This document shows positions 23,755 through 37,447 of a DNA stretch of 64,000 bases, piece after piece. The position numbers and the translations under genes are program-made. The DNA comes from Prochilodus magdalenae (lineage: Eukaryota > Chordata > Actinopteri > Characiformes > Prochilodontidae), in the NCBI GenBank assembly GCA_024036415.1, contig JAMWET010001241.1, positions 165,001 through 229,000 on the forward strand, read 5' to 3'. The notes under the pieces are model-generated. The model was given only the letters and a program-made list of their open reading frames with translations. It did not search any database and was not told the origin of the DNA. Position 1 is the first letter of the stretch. Each line of letters starts with the position of its first letter.

Positions 23755-26025
23755 ATAACTGGGGAGTGTTTCCTCTCTCAGCACAGAGATCAGGCTAGAT
23801 TGATAACTGAGTAGGGTTCCTCTCTCAGCAGAGAAAGATCTAGAACGATAACTGAGTAGTGTTCCTCTTCTCAGCACAGAGAAAAAGCTAGAACGATAAC
23901 TGAGTAAGGTTCCTCTTCTCAGCACAGAGAAAGATCTAGAACGATAACTGAGTAGTGTTCCTCTTCTCATCACAAAGAGCTAGAACGATAACTGTGTAGT
24001 GTTCCTCTCTCAGCACAGAGAAAGATCTAGAATGATAACTGAGTAGTGTTCCTCTTCTCAGCACAGAGATCAAGCTAGAACGATAACTGAGTAGGGTTCC
24101 TCTTCACAGCACAGGGAAAGATCTAGAACAATAACTGTATAGTGTTTCCTCTTATCAGCACAGAGATCAAGCTAGAACGATAACTGAGTAGTGTTCCTCT
24201 TCTCAGCACAAAGATCTAGAACGATAACTGAGTAGTGTTCCTCTCTCAGCACAGAGAAAGATCTAGAACGATAACTGGGTAGTGTTCCTCTTCTCAGCAC
24301 AGAGAAAGATCTAGAGCGATAATCGAGTAGTGTTCCTCTTCTCAGCACAGAGAAAGATCTAGAACGATAACTGGGTAGTGTTCCTCTTCTCAGCACAAAG
24401 AGCTAGAACGATAACTGTGTAGTGTTCCTCTTCTCAGCACAGAGAAAGATCTAGAACGATAACTGGGTAGTGTTCCTCTTCTCAGCACAGAGAAAGAGCT
24501 AGAACGATAACTGTGTAGTGTTTCCTCTTCTCAGTACAAAGAGCTAGAACGATAACTGTGTAGTGTTCCTCTTCTCAGCACAGAGAAGGATCTAGAACGA
24601 TAACTGTGTAGTGTTCCTCTCTCAGCACAGAGAAAGATCTAGAACGATAACTGAGTAGTGTTCCTCTCTCAGCACAGAGAAAGATCTAGAATGATAACTG
24701 AGTAGTGTTCCTCTCTCAGCACAGAGAAAGAGCTAGAACGATAACTGAGTAGTGTTCCTCTCTCAGCACAGAGATCAAGCTAGAACGATAACTGAGTAGG
24801 GTTCCTCTCTCAGCACAGAGAAAGATCTAGAACAATAACTGAGTAGTGTTCCTCTTCTCAGCACAGAGAAAGATCTAGAACGATAACTGAGTAGTGTTCC
24901 TCTCTCAGCACAGAGAAAGAGCTAGAACGATAACTGTGTAGTGTTTCCTCCTCTCAGGACGAAGATCTAGAACTATAACTGAGTAGCGTTCCTCTTCTCA
25001 GCACAGAGAAAGATCTAGAACGATAACTGAGTAGTGTTCCTCTCTCAGCACAGAGAAAGATCTAGAACGATAACTGAGTAGTGTTCCTCTCTCAGCACAG
25101 AGAAAGATCTAGAACGATAACTGAGTAGTGTTCCTCTCTCAGCACAGAGAAAGATCTAGAACGATAACTGAGTAGTGTTCCTCTTCTCAGCACAGAGAAA
25201 GAGCTAGAATGATAACTGAGTAGGGTTCCTTTTCTCAGCAGAGAAAGATCTAGAACGATAACTGAGTAGTGTTCCTCTTCTCAACACAGAGAAAGAGCTA
25301 GAACGATAACTGAGTAGTGTTCCTCTTCCCAGCACAGAAAAGGGCTAGAACGATAACTGAGTAGTGTTCCTCTCTCAGCACAGAGAAAGATCTAGAACGA
25401 TAACTGAGTAGTGTTCCTCTTCTCAGCACAGAGAAAGATCTAGAACGATAATCGAGTAGTGTTCCTCTCTCAGCACAGAGAAAGATCTAGAACGATAATC
25501 GAGTAGTGTTCCTCTCTCAACACAGAGAAAGAGCTAGAACGATAACTGAGTAGTGTTCCTCTTCTCAGCACAGAGAAAAAGCTAGAACAATAACTGAGTA
25601 GTGTTCCTCTTCTCAGCACAGAGAAAGATCTAGAACGATAATCGAGTAGTGTTCCTCTCTCAACACAGAGAAAGATCTAGAACGATAACTGAGTAGTGTT
25701 CCTCTTCTCAGCACAGAGAAAGAGCTAGAATGATAACTGAGTAGGGTTCCTTTTCTCAGCAGAGAAAGATCTAGAACGATAACTGAGTAGTGTTCCTCTT
25801 CTCAACACAGAGAAAGAGCTAGAACGATAACTGAGTAGTGTTCCTCTTCCCAGCACAGAAAAGGGCTAGAACGATAACTGAGTAGTGTTCCTCTCTCAGC
25901 ACAGAGAAAGATCTAGAACGATAACTGAGTAGTGTTCCTCTTCTCAGCACAGAGAAAGATCTAGAACGATAATCGAGTAGTGTTCCTCTCTCAGCACAGA
26001 GAAAGATCTAGAACGATACTCAGGT
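23755..26025. repeat. 46-48-bp minisatellite (about 48 copies) with higher-order structure
   Basis: The monomer contains CAGCACAGAGAAAGATCTAG and AACGATAACTGAGTAGTGTT. Two monomer lengths arise from CTCTTCTC versus CTCTCTC. The distinctive monomers AATGATAACTGAGTAGGG and CTTCCCAGCACAGAAAAGGG each occur twice, 521 bp apart (25,201/25,722 and 25,325/25,846), so the last kilobase is a duplicated block of about eleven monomers. Confidence 0.96.
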
Positions 26026-26700
<675 letters not shown>

Positions 26701-26764
26701 GTCAGTCTGGATTCAATATATGTCAGTATGAATACACCGCTACTGTCAGAACATACATTCAAGA

Positions 26765-27400
26765 CTAGCTGCACCCAGAAGGAGGTGTGGGAGTGCGGTG
26801 CTGTTGGGAAGGAGGATAAAGGTGACCAGGATCAATACCTGATGATAAATTTAGACTGATATGATCAATATTTATTGAGCTACACATACAGAAGTCTGTC
26901 TCTCAGTATGGCTTCGGGTCGCCGTGTTTGCTCACCCAACACGCCAGACGTCTCGGTATGGAGCTGTGGAGGTTCCTAATGGAGTCCTGTGATAATCCAT
27001 CCCATGCAGCTTGAACATCCTCACACAGTTCCTGCAGATGGTGCGGTAGGGGTGGAGGTGGAGCGACACCAGGTCTTCTGGATGTGTGACGACAGACCGT
27101 TCATCTCGGTGCTGACCACGGTGCCTCCACACACGGATTCGTTGGGCGTCTCCACCAAGACTAAAGCGGGACTCGTCACTGAAGATGACCCGCTGCCATT
27201 CTGAGTCACTCCATGACAGTCTGGTACGACACCACTGCAGTCTTTGGTGACGGTGACGTGGTGTTAAGGGCAGTCGTGGTAACGGTCTGTGTGCATGTAG
27301 TCCTGCGTGGTGCAGCCGTTAACAGGATGACTCATGGAGGACACCACTGCTTACTGAATGTCCACACAGTCGTGGCTACAGAGATAAGGTCCATGCTAAA
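26765..27400 (-). pseudogene. Tc1/mariner-like transposase remnant (copy T3)
   Basis: This is a reverse-strand copy of the T family. Read on the minus strand, the frame at 26,932-27,132 and its neighbours give the RVWRHRGQH region joined to the C-terminal-like part, and the poly(A)-type signal of copy T2 lies near 26,870. The same central segment is missing as in T1 and T2. Confidence 0.8.
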
Positions 27401-28004
27401 CCCCAGCATAACAGAAGACAATGGGGCTGAATAGTCCGGTGTACTGGTTCTGTTGGACTATCTGGTTTGTCGTTCACACGCTAATCCTAGTCATGGTCTA
27501 ACCTGCATGGGTCAGTGCTGATCCTCCCCTGAAAACCCCTTTCAGTCTGAAACCAGCCGCTGAGAGTGTTACTCTGCAGCTGAGGCATAGTGATGATATA
27601 ATATTGATCGGCTGCCCCGTTCAGCCCAAGTCAAAGTTGCATTCTGTAAGACCGAATCACTCCTGAATTAGTTACTAAGAGAAGCCGCTCTGCTTGATGG
27701 GTCCTCGCGCTAAAATGAACTCGGAGGAGTTCACGGCCTGCGCCCCAGATGCTCTGCACAACCTCATCAAGGTTTTTACCGCACTTATGACCAGCCGAGC
27801 GAGTTTGTGTTTTTGTTTGTAGTGGGCAGAAAGCAGCTTACAGAAGCTGTCCAATTAATACGTCACCAGCAAACAGGTCGATACTGTCAGGGGCACTACA
27901 CGTTAGAGACCTGATGTGGGCACAAACAGCACTCAGATAAGCTCTACAGCAGCACAACAGTGCCCTCTGCTGGTCACTGGCACCACACACAAGTTTACAT
28001 ACAC
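27401..28004. other. Non-coding, nothing recognised
   Basis: Complex sequence. One short stretch near 27,690-27,780 reads openly on the plus strand (ATGAACTCGGAGGAG) but has no homology that I recognise. Confidence 0.3.
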
Positions 28005-29065
28005 AGACTGGCCACTTTATTAGAAACACCTGCCTTCTGTTTCCACTCACTGGCCACTTTATTAGAAACACCTGCCTTCTGTTTCCACTAACTGGCCACT
28101 TTATTAGAAACACCTACCTTCTGTTTCCACTAACTGGCCACTTTATTAGAAACACCTGCCTTCTGTTTCCACTAACTGGCCACTTTATTAGAAACACCTG
28201 CCTTGTTTCCACTAACTGGCCATTTTATTAAAAACACCAACCTTGTGCTTCCACTAACTGGCCACTTTATTAGAAACACCAACCTTGTGCTTCCACTAAC
28301 TGGCCACTTTATTAGAAACACCAACCTTGTGCTTCCACTAACTGGCCACTTTATTAGAAACACCTACCTTCTGTTTTTTTCACTCACTGGCCACTTTATT
28401 AGAAACACCTACCTTCTGTTTTTTTCACTCACTGGCCACTTTATTAGAAACACCAACCTTGTGCTTCCACTAACTGGCCACTTTATTAGAAACACCTACC
28501 TTCTGTTTCCACTAACTGGCCACTTTATTAGAAACACCTGCCTTGTTTCCACTAACTGGCCACTTTATTAAAAACACCAACCTTGTGCTTCCACTAACTG
28601 GCCACTTTATTAGAAACACCTACTTTGTGCTTCCACTAACTGGCCACTTTATTAGAAACACCAACCTTGTGCTTCCACTAACTGGCCACTTTGTTAGAAA
28701 CACCTACCTTCTGTTTTTTTCACTCACTGGCCACTTTATTAGAAACACCTGCCCTCTGTTTCCACTATCTGGCCACTTTATTAGAAACACCTGCATTCTG
28801 TTTCCACTAACTGGCCACTTTATTAGAAACACCTGCCTTCTGTTTCCACTCACTGGCCACTTTATTAGAAACACCTGCCTTCTGTTTCCACTAACTGGCC
28901 ACTTTATTAGAAACACCTGCCTTCTGTTTCCACCAACTGGCCACTTTATTAGAAACACCTGCCTTCTGTTTTCACTAACTGGCCACTTTATTAGAAACAC
29001 CCACTATGGGTTTCTGATAAATGGCCTCTTTATTAGAAACACCTACCTTGTGCTTCCACTACCGA
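28005..29065. repeat. 42-bp minisatellite, array B (inverted relative to array A)
   Basis: About 25 units of ACTGGCCACTTTATTAGAAA plus CACCTGCCTTCTGTTTCCACT, the reverse complement of the array at 1.5-2.85 kb. Some units carry TTTTTTTCACTC insertions. Open frames of up to 184 codons on the plus strand are repeat translations. Confidence 0.96.
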
Positions 29066-31174
29066 AAACACCAACTTTGCACGATTGTACTCACTGAGCC
29101 CATGATGGCTGGCATCGGTTTTCCTGCCAGCCCAAGTTCACAACGATGCCAGGCACCATGTCCTTGAGGCTTTGTTCCTGTCATTACCGCCAACCTTAGA
29201 GTTGCACAGTTCTGCCTCAGACCTCTGGAGTGAGCTGTTCCACCTCTGACACCACTGTATCACAAGGGAGGTCATGATCTTACTGCGAGAAGCAGTCTCT
29301 ATTGAACACTATGCATCAAGGCACATACACACTGGCGGAGGGTACAACAGCGGAAAGTGCCAGCAAGTAGCAGGACATTCCAACACGAGCTGTTATGCAA
29401 ATTGAGTAGATGTTTTTACTTTACTTTGTGAACAAAGTAAATATCGTTTAGAGTAAGACGACTAAGGCCAGCGTTCCCCCTTACGTCCCCTGGTGAGATA
29501 AAGCCCTTTCTCACATTAACTCAAACACTTAAACCTGACCAACCTGCTTCCTATCAACCACACACGGGCCTTCACCACAAATTAAATCACAAATTAAAGC
29601 TCACGCCATCTGCTTAGCCTCTCCTTGCCTTCTCTCCAAAGCTCATCCTGTGATATCGCCTTTCCAGGTTAACGTAATTAACGCGTCTATCTCCCACCTA
29701 AAACCGTCCTCGGTACTCCAGTTTAATTAAAAAGCGCCGCCTTTACTGGCAGCATTATTCACGAGTGTGTGCCTGCATGCTAATAAGGCAGCGTCTCTCG
29801 GCTGTGATGATGAATGAGGGTCAGGCGCGATATTGGGGAACGCAGAGCAGATGCCAAGTGTCTATGTCAGTGACCACAACACATCTAGATAGAATGGTGC
29901 TGTTTATTAGTGGCCCAGAAGACGCAGCTGAAACGGAGACAACATCCAAATGTAACATCCGGCACACGGTGGTCGAATGAGGGCAGACCGTGACTGAGCG
30001 ACGGGAGAGAGCTCTGAGAACCTAGGCTGGAATGTGAAGTCAGAGAGCCAGGAACCAGCTTTTTTAGAGAGTGGTGGAACCAAGAGATAGTACCTGGCAA
30101 CCGGATGGGGCGATAAAGCTTGGGAAATCGACGGCACACCCGGGAATCCATAGGCCGTTAGCCTGGAAGGAGTAAGAGGTCTCAGGCATTACCCTTCCCT
30201 TCCCCCAAATTTCAGTACCAGAGTGTAAAACTGTATGTACACTGTTGTCGTTGAACAAGGAGAGTTCAGTATATAGATCTGACCTATCTAGAACCTCAAA
30301 CACAGGAATGGGTGGGGCTAAAGTGCTCCAGACTAAATTTGTGCATCATAAAACAAGGAACTCATTAAACTGGGCTGTATTTGCAGCTTGGTTTCCATAT
30401 TTGGGTTCATGCAGCCAATGCTACGTTTCAAAACGATCCACATACCGGATCTAACGAACTTCCTAGTAGTGAAGAAAATCCAGTTTTTCCATGATATAGG
30501 CTCGTTACGACGGGTTGTTTAAATCGAGGCCCCGTTGGATAAGGCTGGCAGCTGCCATAACAGACACCGGAGAGAGGGGGATCGCTGGGGTTTGGTTTGA
30601 CCAGGTTTACGTCCACCCTGCTGTCCCCAGACACATCCCAGCCTAATATGATTGTTTACTGGGAAGTTCGTGCCACATTTGGAGGAGCTAAACCCCCTGC
30701 CGCCACCCGCCCCTCCGTAACTCGGTTTTGAGTGTCCATCACTCGTGTCTCAGCCTCTCTGAAGCTGGGCTGCTCCCGGACCAGATCGAAGAGCGATTTT
30801 ATACAAGTAAATGCCACTACGTAGATGACATTTAAGCCGTGTTGTTTTGGAAGAACATGTCCTGGAAAAGGTCAAACAAGGTGAATTTATGGTTCCGGGA
30901 GGACAGCGGTAAAGGCCAGCGGGGTGATTTTCATTAAGCTTTGTTAATCATGATTTACAAAACGGAATTTTACATAAATCTCCCCCTGCAGCTACCACCA
31001 ACACCGCTAGCTTCTACTCGGGAGAGGCGGACACAGGAGTGGGGGGATGTTCTCAACTAGTGCTCAGATAATCAGCCCTTAAATGATGCCTAATAACCCA
31101 TCATCCTGTTAGCATATTCACCTTCAGAGATCCACCCGTCAGCCGTAACATTAAATCTACACTCAACTCTACAC
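29066..31174. other. Non-coding; complex islands at about 29400-29830 and 30620-31010
   Basis: No exon was identified. The stretch 30,620-31,010 (GTTAATCATGATTTACAAAA, CATTAAGCTTTG) and the AATTAACGCG/TTTAATTAAAAAGC part near 29,680-29,740 look like non-repetitive regulatory-type sequence. Confidence 0.3.
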
Positions 31175-31765
31175 TCTTTATCGAATATATCAGCTCCACT
31201 GACCATACAGGACACTCTGTAGGTGTACAGGTCCAGACTGTAGTCCATCTGTTTCCCTGTATACTGTATTACCCTGTTCTTCAATGGTCAGGACCCCCAC
31301 AGGACCCCCACAGAGCAGGTATGATGTGGGTGGTGGATCATTCTCAGCACTGCAGTGACACTGACGTGGTGGGGGTGTGTTAGTGTGTGTGGTGCTGGTG
31401 TGAGTGGATCAGACACAGCAGTGCTGCTGGAGTGTTTAGACACAGTGTCCACTCACTGTCCACTCTATTAGACACTCCTACCTTGCTGGTCCACCTTGTA
31501 GATGGACAGTCAGAGACGATAGCTCATCTGCTGCTGTACAGTGCAGTGTTGGTCATCCTCTGGTCCTTCATCAGTGGACGCAGGATCCTGCCCACAGGAC
31601 GCTGCTGACTGGATAGTATTGGTTGGTCGACGATTCTGAGGTGTCTAAACACTCTAGCAGCACTGCTGTGTCTGATCCACTCACACCAGCACCACCCACA
31701 CTAACACCACCACCACCACGTCAGTGTCACTGCAGTGCTGCGAATGCAGATGCGTCTGGCATGTT
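31175..31765. mobile_element. Foldback transposon copy F2
   Basis: It has both arms: outer words GACCATACAGGACACTCTG, the GGTGGATCATTCTCAGCACT part, the centre, and the reverse complement of the arm at 31,640-31,740. The right end runs straight into a Tc1-like 3' fragment. Confidence 0.75.
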
Positions 31766-31935
31766 GCCTTATCCCAACGCCATACTGAGAGACAGACTTC
31801 TGTATGTGTAGCTCAATAAATATTGATCATATCAGCCTAAATTTATCATCATTTATTGATCCTGGTAATCTTTATCTTCCTTCCCAACAGCACCGCACTC
31901 CCACACCTCCTTCTGGGAGCAGCTGTTCTTCTTAT
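31766..31935 (+). mobile_element. Tc1-like 3' fragment (copy T5) joined to foldback copy F2
   Basis: This matches the 3' end of copy T2 (GAGAGACAGACTTCTGTATG, then the AATAAATATTG poly(A)-type signal and the CTTCCCAACAGCACCGCAC end). The transposase part is absent. The junction with the foldback arm is abrupt. Confidence 0.7.
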
Positions 31936-32529
31936 ATTGGTCTCAGACACAGCAAAAATACAGGCTAATATGTAAATGATCCATATTCTGATTAGTGTCC
32001 TTGTTTTAATCCGCATTCCAAAAGCAGACCTCTCCTCATATCTCCATAAGTCATGAATGGGCGGGGCTAAACTGTTGTAGTCTTAGCAGGTGGACTTGGG
32101 TAAAGGTGTTGGTTTTTGCGACATCACAAAAGCACTGAATTCAAAAGGCAGTATTAGTCAGTGTTTAAGTTTGCAGACCACAAAAACTCAAAGGTTTGAT
32201 TCACCGCAGCGTGGGCCCTTTAAGGGTGGACGAAAACCTCTCTTCTTGTAACCTGTTTCCGTCTGCTACGTCCATCTCAGAAACAGGAAGAGAATTACTG
32301 CGGCTGAGGAAACGTAAAGGTTAACTTAAATACAGGGTTTAAAAACCTACAATTGATCCAGAACATTTCAGAGCAGCCTTCAAGGAGAAAATGTCAGGCC
32401 ATCATTCTCCTGCAGTATTTAACCATTAGCGGCTTGAAGACTTCACTTCGCGAGGGTCCAGATGTAAAAGCAGCCTTGGGCTCCACCCAGTGCCAATAGA
32501 CAGGAGAACACCAACAGGGATGAACAGGT
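31936..32529 (-). other. 3' flank of rwdd3, non-coding
   Basis: This lies immediately downstream of the rwdd3 stop and probably contains its 3' untranslated region. I did not find a convincing poly(A) signal on the minus strand here. Confidence 0.4.
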
Positions 32530-35500
32530 TCACAGTAACGAGGGAACAAACTCCTGGTAGAGCTTCAATGACCCAACTTCATCAAACTCCTTTTTGAGGT
32601 CCTCTAAAGATAAAGCTTCTTTAACTTCAAATGTGGAAATCCTGAAATACAGAGCAGAGGAGGAAAGGAAGGAAGGAAGGAGAGAGATGAAGTAACCACG
32701 TATTAATGAGGCCGAGGAGAAAGTGAGTGTTTACGAAGGAGGCTCTTACTTCACAGCATCCTCGGATAGAGGAATCTCACACAACACGCTCATCATCTTC
32801 TCTTTGCAGCGCTTGCCTGATGAGTCAACATCAACTTTCGCCGTTCTCTGGAGGTGGATATACTCCTGTTGGGGAGAACTGAGACTACTTAGACAAATAA
32901 TGGTGACCCAAGTGCTTAATAAGCTCGGCGGACCTCGTGTGTAGTAACTCCAGGCTCCTCCAGATGGCGCTGCATGAGGATGATGGGGCTATAAATACCT
33001 GTGGGGTGTGAGTGACGGGATCCATAGATTGGGAAGAGGTGCTACAGTGCAGGGAATGTCTCGTTCCATGTGTGGAAAACGCTCCAGAGCAGATGTTAAT
33101 GATTGGCTAAAAGGAGGGACTGCATGTGGGCGTGGCCAAAGACCATAGTGTGAAGGAAGTAGATGAATCTGCAGGTGTATGGAAGCGTACGGTCATACGG
33201 GTCTACCAGCAGTGGCTAAAATCCCAGTCTACAGGGAATACTCCTTGAAATTGGGCCAGGGAAGACACGGTCATTCATTAAAGAACACTGACCCCATGTT
33301 TCATTATGACGTGAACTTAATGAGACTGCTTGACTGAATTTGGTGCAGCGCAGTTTGTAAAATACTGAATTAAAATCACTGTATTAAAATTTCAATATTG
33401 TGACGCATATTGTGCACTGTGAAAATGTCTTGAAATACTGTGACGTAACATTTGTCCCATATCGCCCACTAGTTTGAGTCCCACAGTCTGGGTATCAGAA
33501 TGGCACAGTGGAAGTGTCCTCGACTGCTGCAGACGATTTCCAGTGTCATGAGTCGGGGCAAGCTCCAAACATCTGTAGCATTAGATGTAAGGTGGTCAGG
33601 ACGGTGATCTTAAGGACTTTCAGGATAGGACTCTGGGTCGCGCTCTTTCTGGTAGTTGACCAATCACAACAGACTGGGAGAGTTAACCAATTAGAGCACA
33701 CTGGGCTTTTCAGGAGGCGGGCTAACAGTGGGTGAATAGTGATGTACAGTTTGAGAGAAATGTTGTGGGTTTGGGAAAATTTGAGCATATAAATCTAAAT
33801 AAAACCACACAGGACATCACAGCTACAGACTGGCACAGACCCCCTCTCTACTGGCCGTGATGAGTACCACCTCATTCCAATGTCCCTTTATTAATTATAA
33901 TACATTCATCTGAAGGTGGGGGACAGGTGGAATGTCAGTGGTGATGTGTCTGGTGACTTTACATCGCCACACAGTAGTTTATAGAATAAAACCGCACTGC
34001 TCAGCTTTCTCACCCAGAAACTGTAAAACTAGAGAATGAATGAATGACTCAACGAAGGAATCAACCAATCAATCAACTGATCGATAAATGAATGAATGAA
34101 TGAATGAATCAGTTAATTAATGAATTAATTAATAAATGACCAATGGATTAATTAAGGAATAAATTATGAATTATTCAATCAACCAATTGATCAATTAATC
34201 AATCAATTAATCCAATAACTAATGAATAATTAAGTAAATGAATAAATGAATGATTAATAAATGAATAATGGATTAAAGCATGAATGAATGAATGAATGAA
34301 TCAATCAATCAATCAATCAATAATGGGTGAATTAAGGAATAAATCATGAATCAATCAATCAATAAATCAAGCAATTAATCAAAGAACAAATGAATGAATC
34401 AGTTAATGGATGAATGAATCAGTTAATGAATAAATGATTAATAAACGAATAATGGATTGATTAATGAATAAATGATGAATGAATCAATTAATGAAACAAT
34501 CAGCTAATCAATAAATGAATGAATGAATGAATCCATCAATCAAAGAATGAATGAATCAGTTAAGTAATGAATTAATTAATAAATTAACAATGGATTAATT
34601 AAGGAATAAATGATGAATTATTCAATCAACCAATTGATCAATTAATCAATCAATAAATCCAATAATTAATGAATAATTAAGTAAATGAATAAATAATTAA
34701 ATTAATAAACAAATAATGGATTGATTAATGAATTAATAATGAAGGAATCAATCAATTAATTAATGAAACAATCAGCTAATCAATAAATGAATGAATGAAC
34801 GAATTAATCCATCCATCCATCAGTTGCTTTAGCTATGAGTGAGCTCAGCAGCGAGCCTCATCACTTCCTATCAGCTACTCTGATATGAATAATTATCTGT
34901 CGTGACTCTGATGTGTCTTCTGAAGTGAATACTAAGGCTCCAGTCTGAATCCTCAGCCGTACCTTAATGCCGCTCCTCTCTCCTTGCAGCAGAATCAAAA
35001 TAGGCTTTCCCATAAAGAGCCTTCCGGCGAGTCCCAGCTCCGCAGCCCACTTTTCAATCAGTCTGATGTATTTAGCTCTGGATCTCATGTGATCTAAATG
35101 CAGCAGGGCCGTCCAGAGTCCCTCTGCTTTAGCGCCTGGTGCGTTCTGGCTCTGGAGGATGTCTGATGTTGCTACGAGGTCAGAGAAGTTCTGCTGGAGC
35201 CACATGACCAGCTCGTGCACCATGGGCCTGGCTTGGAGACTGCGTGCCTTATTCAGTACCACCTCCTTCAGCTCCTGGCACCGTTTCCTCGACAGCTCGC
35301 TGGAGCTGATGCTCACATCCGGAGGATCGTGTGGGTATCCGCGAGGGAGGTGAAAGGTCAGGTTCAGCTGCGTCTCCTTCTCGTCTGCTTGTACCAGCGT
35401 GCGGATGCGGTACACAAGGCCCGTCTCAGCTGCACACAGGGAGAGGAAAGAGGCTCGATGCAATACTCCTGATAAAACTGGACCTGCCATATTACTACTG

Positions 35501-37206
35501 ACTAACTAATCTGCATGGAAACCTGATAGCTTGCTTTATTGGCCGGTTAGCATGCTGGTTAACCTAGCTAGCTACTGAGTGACCTAACTCCCCAGAGACT
35601 CCAACAATTCCCCCTGCTTCCTCCACACTTCATTTCTTTGTATATGTACAAAGACGCATCATATAAACTGGGCAAAGAGGAAACAGTGGTTCTGAGCTTC
35701 TACCCCATGTTTGCCACCACACTGCTGAGAACTGGTACAGTAAGACCAGAGAGCAGAAGCTGGAGGGACCTTGGACGCCTGTGCGTCTATGATTGGATTT
35801 AAGAATTGGTTGAAGCTAATCGGTTAGCATCTCGCTTTACAGCGTCACAACTCATTTGTATAGAGTTGGGAAAATCTCAAGTTGATTTGCCACTTGCAGT
35901 AAATCATGGCTACAAACTGCATAGTCCAATAGGAAATGACTGGTCGCTTGTCGCTCTGTCGCCTCCTAGTGTCACCGTAGGGTTAGTCTGGCTTTACATG
36001 GTCCATCTTGCATGTTCTATGCTAGCTTCAAATTTACATATTTGCAGAATTTTGCCATCTTTGTCAATTTTTTGACAGCATTTATTGCAGCCCATTATTT
36101 TCTGCATCTATATATCAGTGTTGGACATATTGGTGACTCTCTAGATTCACTGAAGGCCCTATGATACTATATTACCACAATGATGTAATACACAATACAA
36201 GATCACTACCATATGACATCTTGTGATACACTGAGGACAGTAATACTGAATATTATGTTAGGGCTGTACCACCGTATTTAATCAGCCACACTACCAGGTC
36301 AGTGTCACTGCAGTGCTAAGAATGATCCACCACCCACATACTACCTGCTCTGTGGTGGTCCTGTGGGGGTCCTGACCATTGAAGAACAGGGTAATACAGT
36401 ACACAGAGAAACAGATGGACTACAGTCTGGACCTGTACACCTACAGAGTGTCCTGTATGGTCAGTGGAGCTGATAGAATGGACAGTGAGTGTAGATATAG
36501 GGAGGTGGTCTAATGTTATGCTAATCTGATCTGTGTGTGGAACAGTGGAAGACATCTGTGTGGATTCAACTTATTGGACTGTAATTGACCTACAGTGCAC
36601 TAGGCAACTCTGATACTCTTAACTTTCCATTAACATTACAGCACATATAAAAGTGGGGAAAACATTATTTATTTATTTATAATGATGATATTTTGTAATT
36701 TCAGACATGTTCTAAATCTAAATGCCAAGTTCGTCCATCCCTCGGTGACGTGGCACGGTCTCCGTTCTTGTTTTTATTTATGAATTGTGGGCCCATGCGG
36801 TTTTGTTTTCCCGCATTTTCACCAGTCCCTAACTGTAAAGTTGAAACCGGATTGAAGTAACACTTATGGAAATCATAGTTTAACAGGAGGAATTGTGATA
36901 TTCCAGCCAAATTCCATGTTGATCCACTGTCTATGATCCCGGTAAATAAACCCATACGGTTTTAACAACGATATCCTAGAAGATAATATGTTGTATGTGC
37001 TTTACAGGTGGCGGACACTCTGTGACCTATACTCCGGAGCCGAGGAGCGTGAGGACACAGGCTCTGAGTCTGATATGAACTGCCTCCTCAGTGAAGTGGT
37101 TTGTCCTCCTGTGATAGTTACCCGAATCCTCAATCACCTCAAACTCGTCCTTTCCGCAGAAAATAGCCGACAGAACGGCCAGTTCGTCCAACGCCTCCTC
37201 ACTCAT
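32530..37206 (-). CDS. rwdd3: RWD domain-containing protein 3 (RSUME), complete in four coding exons
   Basis: Coding exons on the minus strand are 37122-37206, 34963-35429, 32750-32865 and 32530-32641 (stop included). All introns are GT-AG and the phases join cleanly (1, 0, 2), giving 259 residues against 267 in human RWDD3. An in-frame TAA lies 18 bases before the ATG, which fixes the start. The N-terminal RWD domain opens with EELDELAVLSAIFC-like sequence and has the family's YPxxxP motif as YPHDPP at residues 60-65. Family members of this name bind Ubc9 and promote sumoylation and HIF-1 stability; that role is known for the mammalian protein and inferred here. The C-terminal half retains LLHLDHMRS, EKWAAELGL, ILLQGERSGIK and KVDVDSSGKRCKEKMMSV, all close to human. 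Introns hold a foldback fragment (intron 1), and a Tc1-like fragment and a tetranucleotide tract (intron 2). Confidence 0.95.
32945..33265 (+). mobile_element. Tc1-like DNA-binding-domain fragment (copy H1) in rwdd3 intron 2
   Basis: It shares with copies H2-H4 the words GGAAAACGCTCCAGAGCAGA, GTGGGCGTGGCCAAAG and TGTATGGAAGCGTACGGTC. The best reading, seen in H3, is a helix-turn-helix of Tc1/Tc3 transposases. In this copy the frame is broken by a lost base or two near 33,115. Confidence 0.7.
33266..34019. other. rwdd3 intron 2, non-repetitive part
   Basis: No exon or known element was recognised. Open frames 33,508-33,735 and 33,546-33,788 have no support. Confidence 0.4.
34020..34825. repeat. 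Degenerate AATG/AATC tetranucleotide tract, about 800 bp
   Basis: Runs of AATGAATG and AATCAATC alternate with AATTAATT. It lies in rwdd3 intron 2, just downstream of exon 2. Confidence 0.95.
36285..36560. mobile_element. Foldback transposon fragment F3 in rwdd3 intron 1
   Basis: Only one arm is present: CAGTGTCACTGCAGTGCTAA, GATCCACCACCCACAT, CCTGACCATTGAAGAACAGG and the outer words to GTGAGTGTAGATATAG. Confidence 0.75.
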
Positions 37207-37408
37207 TTCAGCACAGAGGGTTTAAAGAAGAGTTCCAGCTTCTGAATCAAACTACTGAACTCAGCTCCGCTGGAGAGATGTAAACACTAACCACGTGACA
37301 GCGTGACGGTGCAGACACTTTTAAAGACCGTGCTGCAACACCGAACAGTAAATACTCAGTTCCGAGCGGCAACCTGTCAACACAAGAGCCATTACGGGGT
37401 AAAGCTAC

Positions 37409-37447
<39 letters not shown>

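Noticed and set aside
21321..26025. Regularly spaced repeats resembling a CRISPR array
   Set aside because: Repeats are directly contiguous with no unique spacers, and the context is a vertebrate genome.
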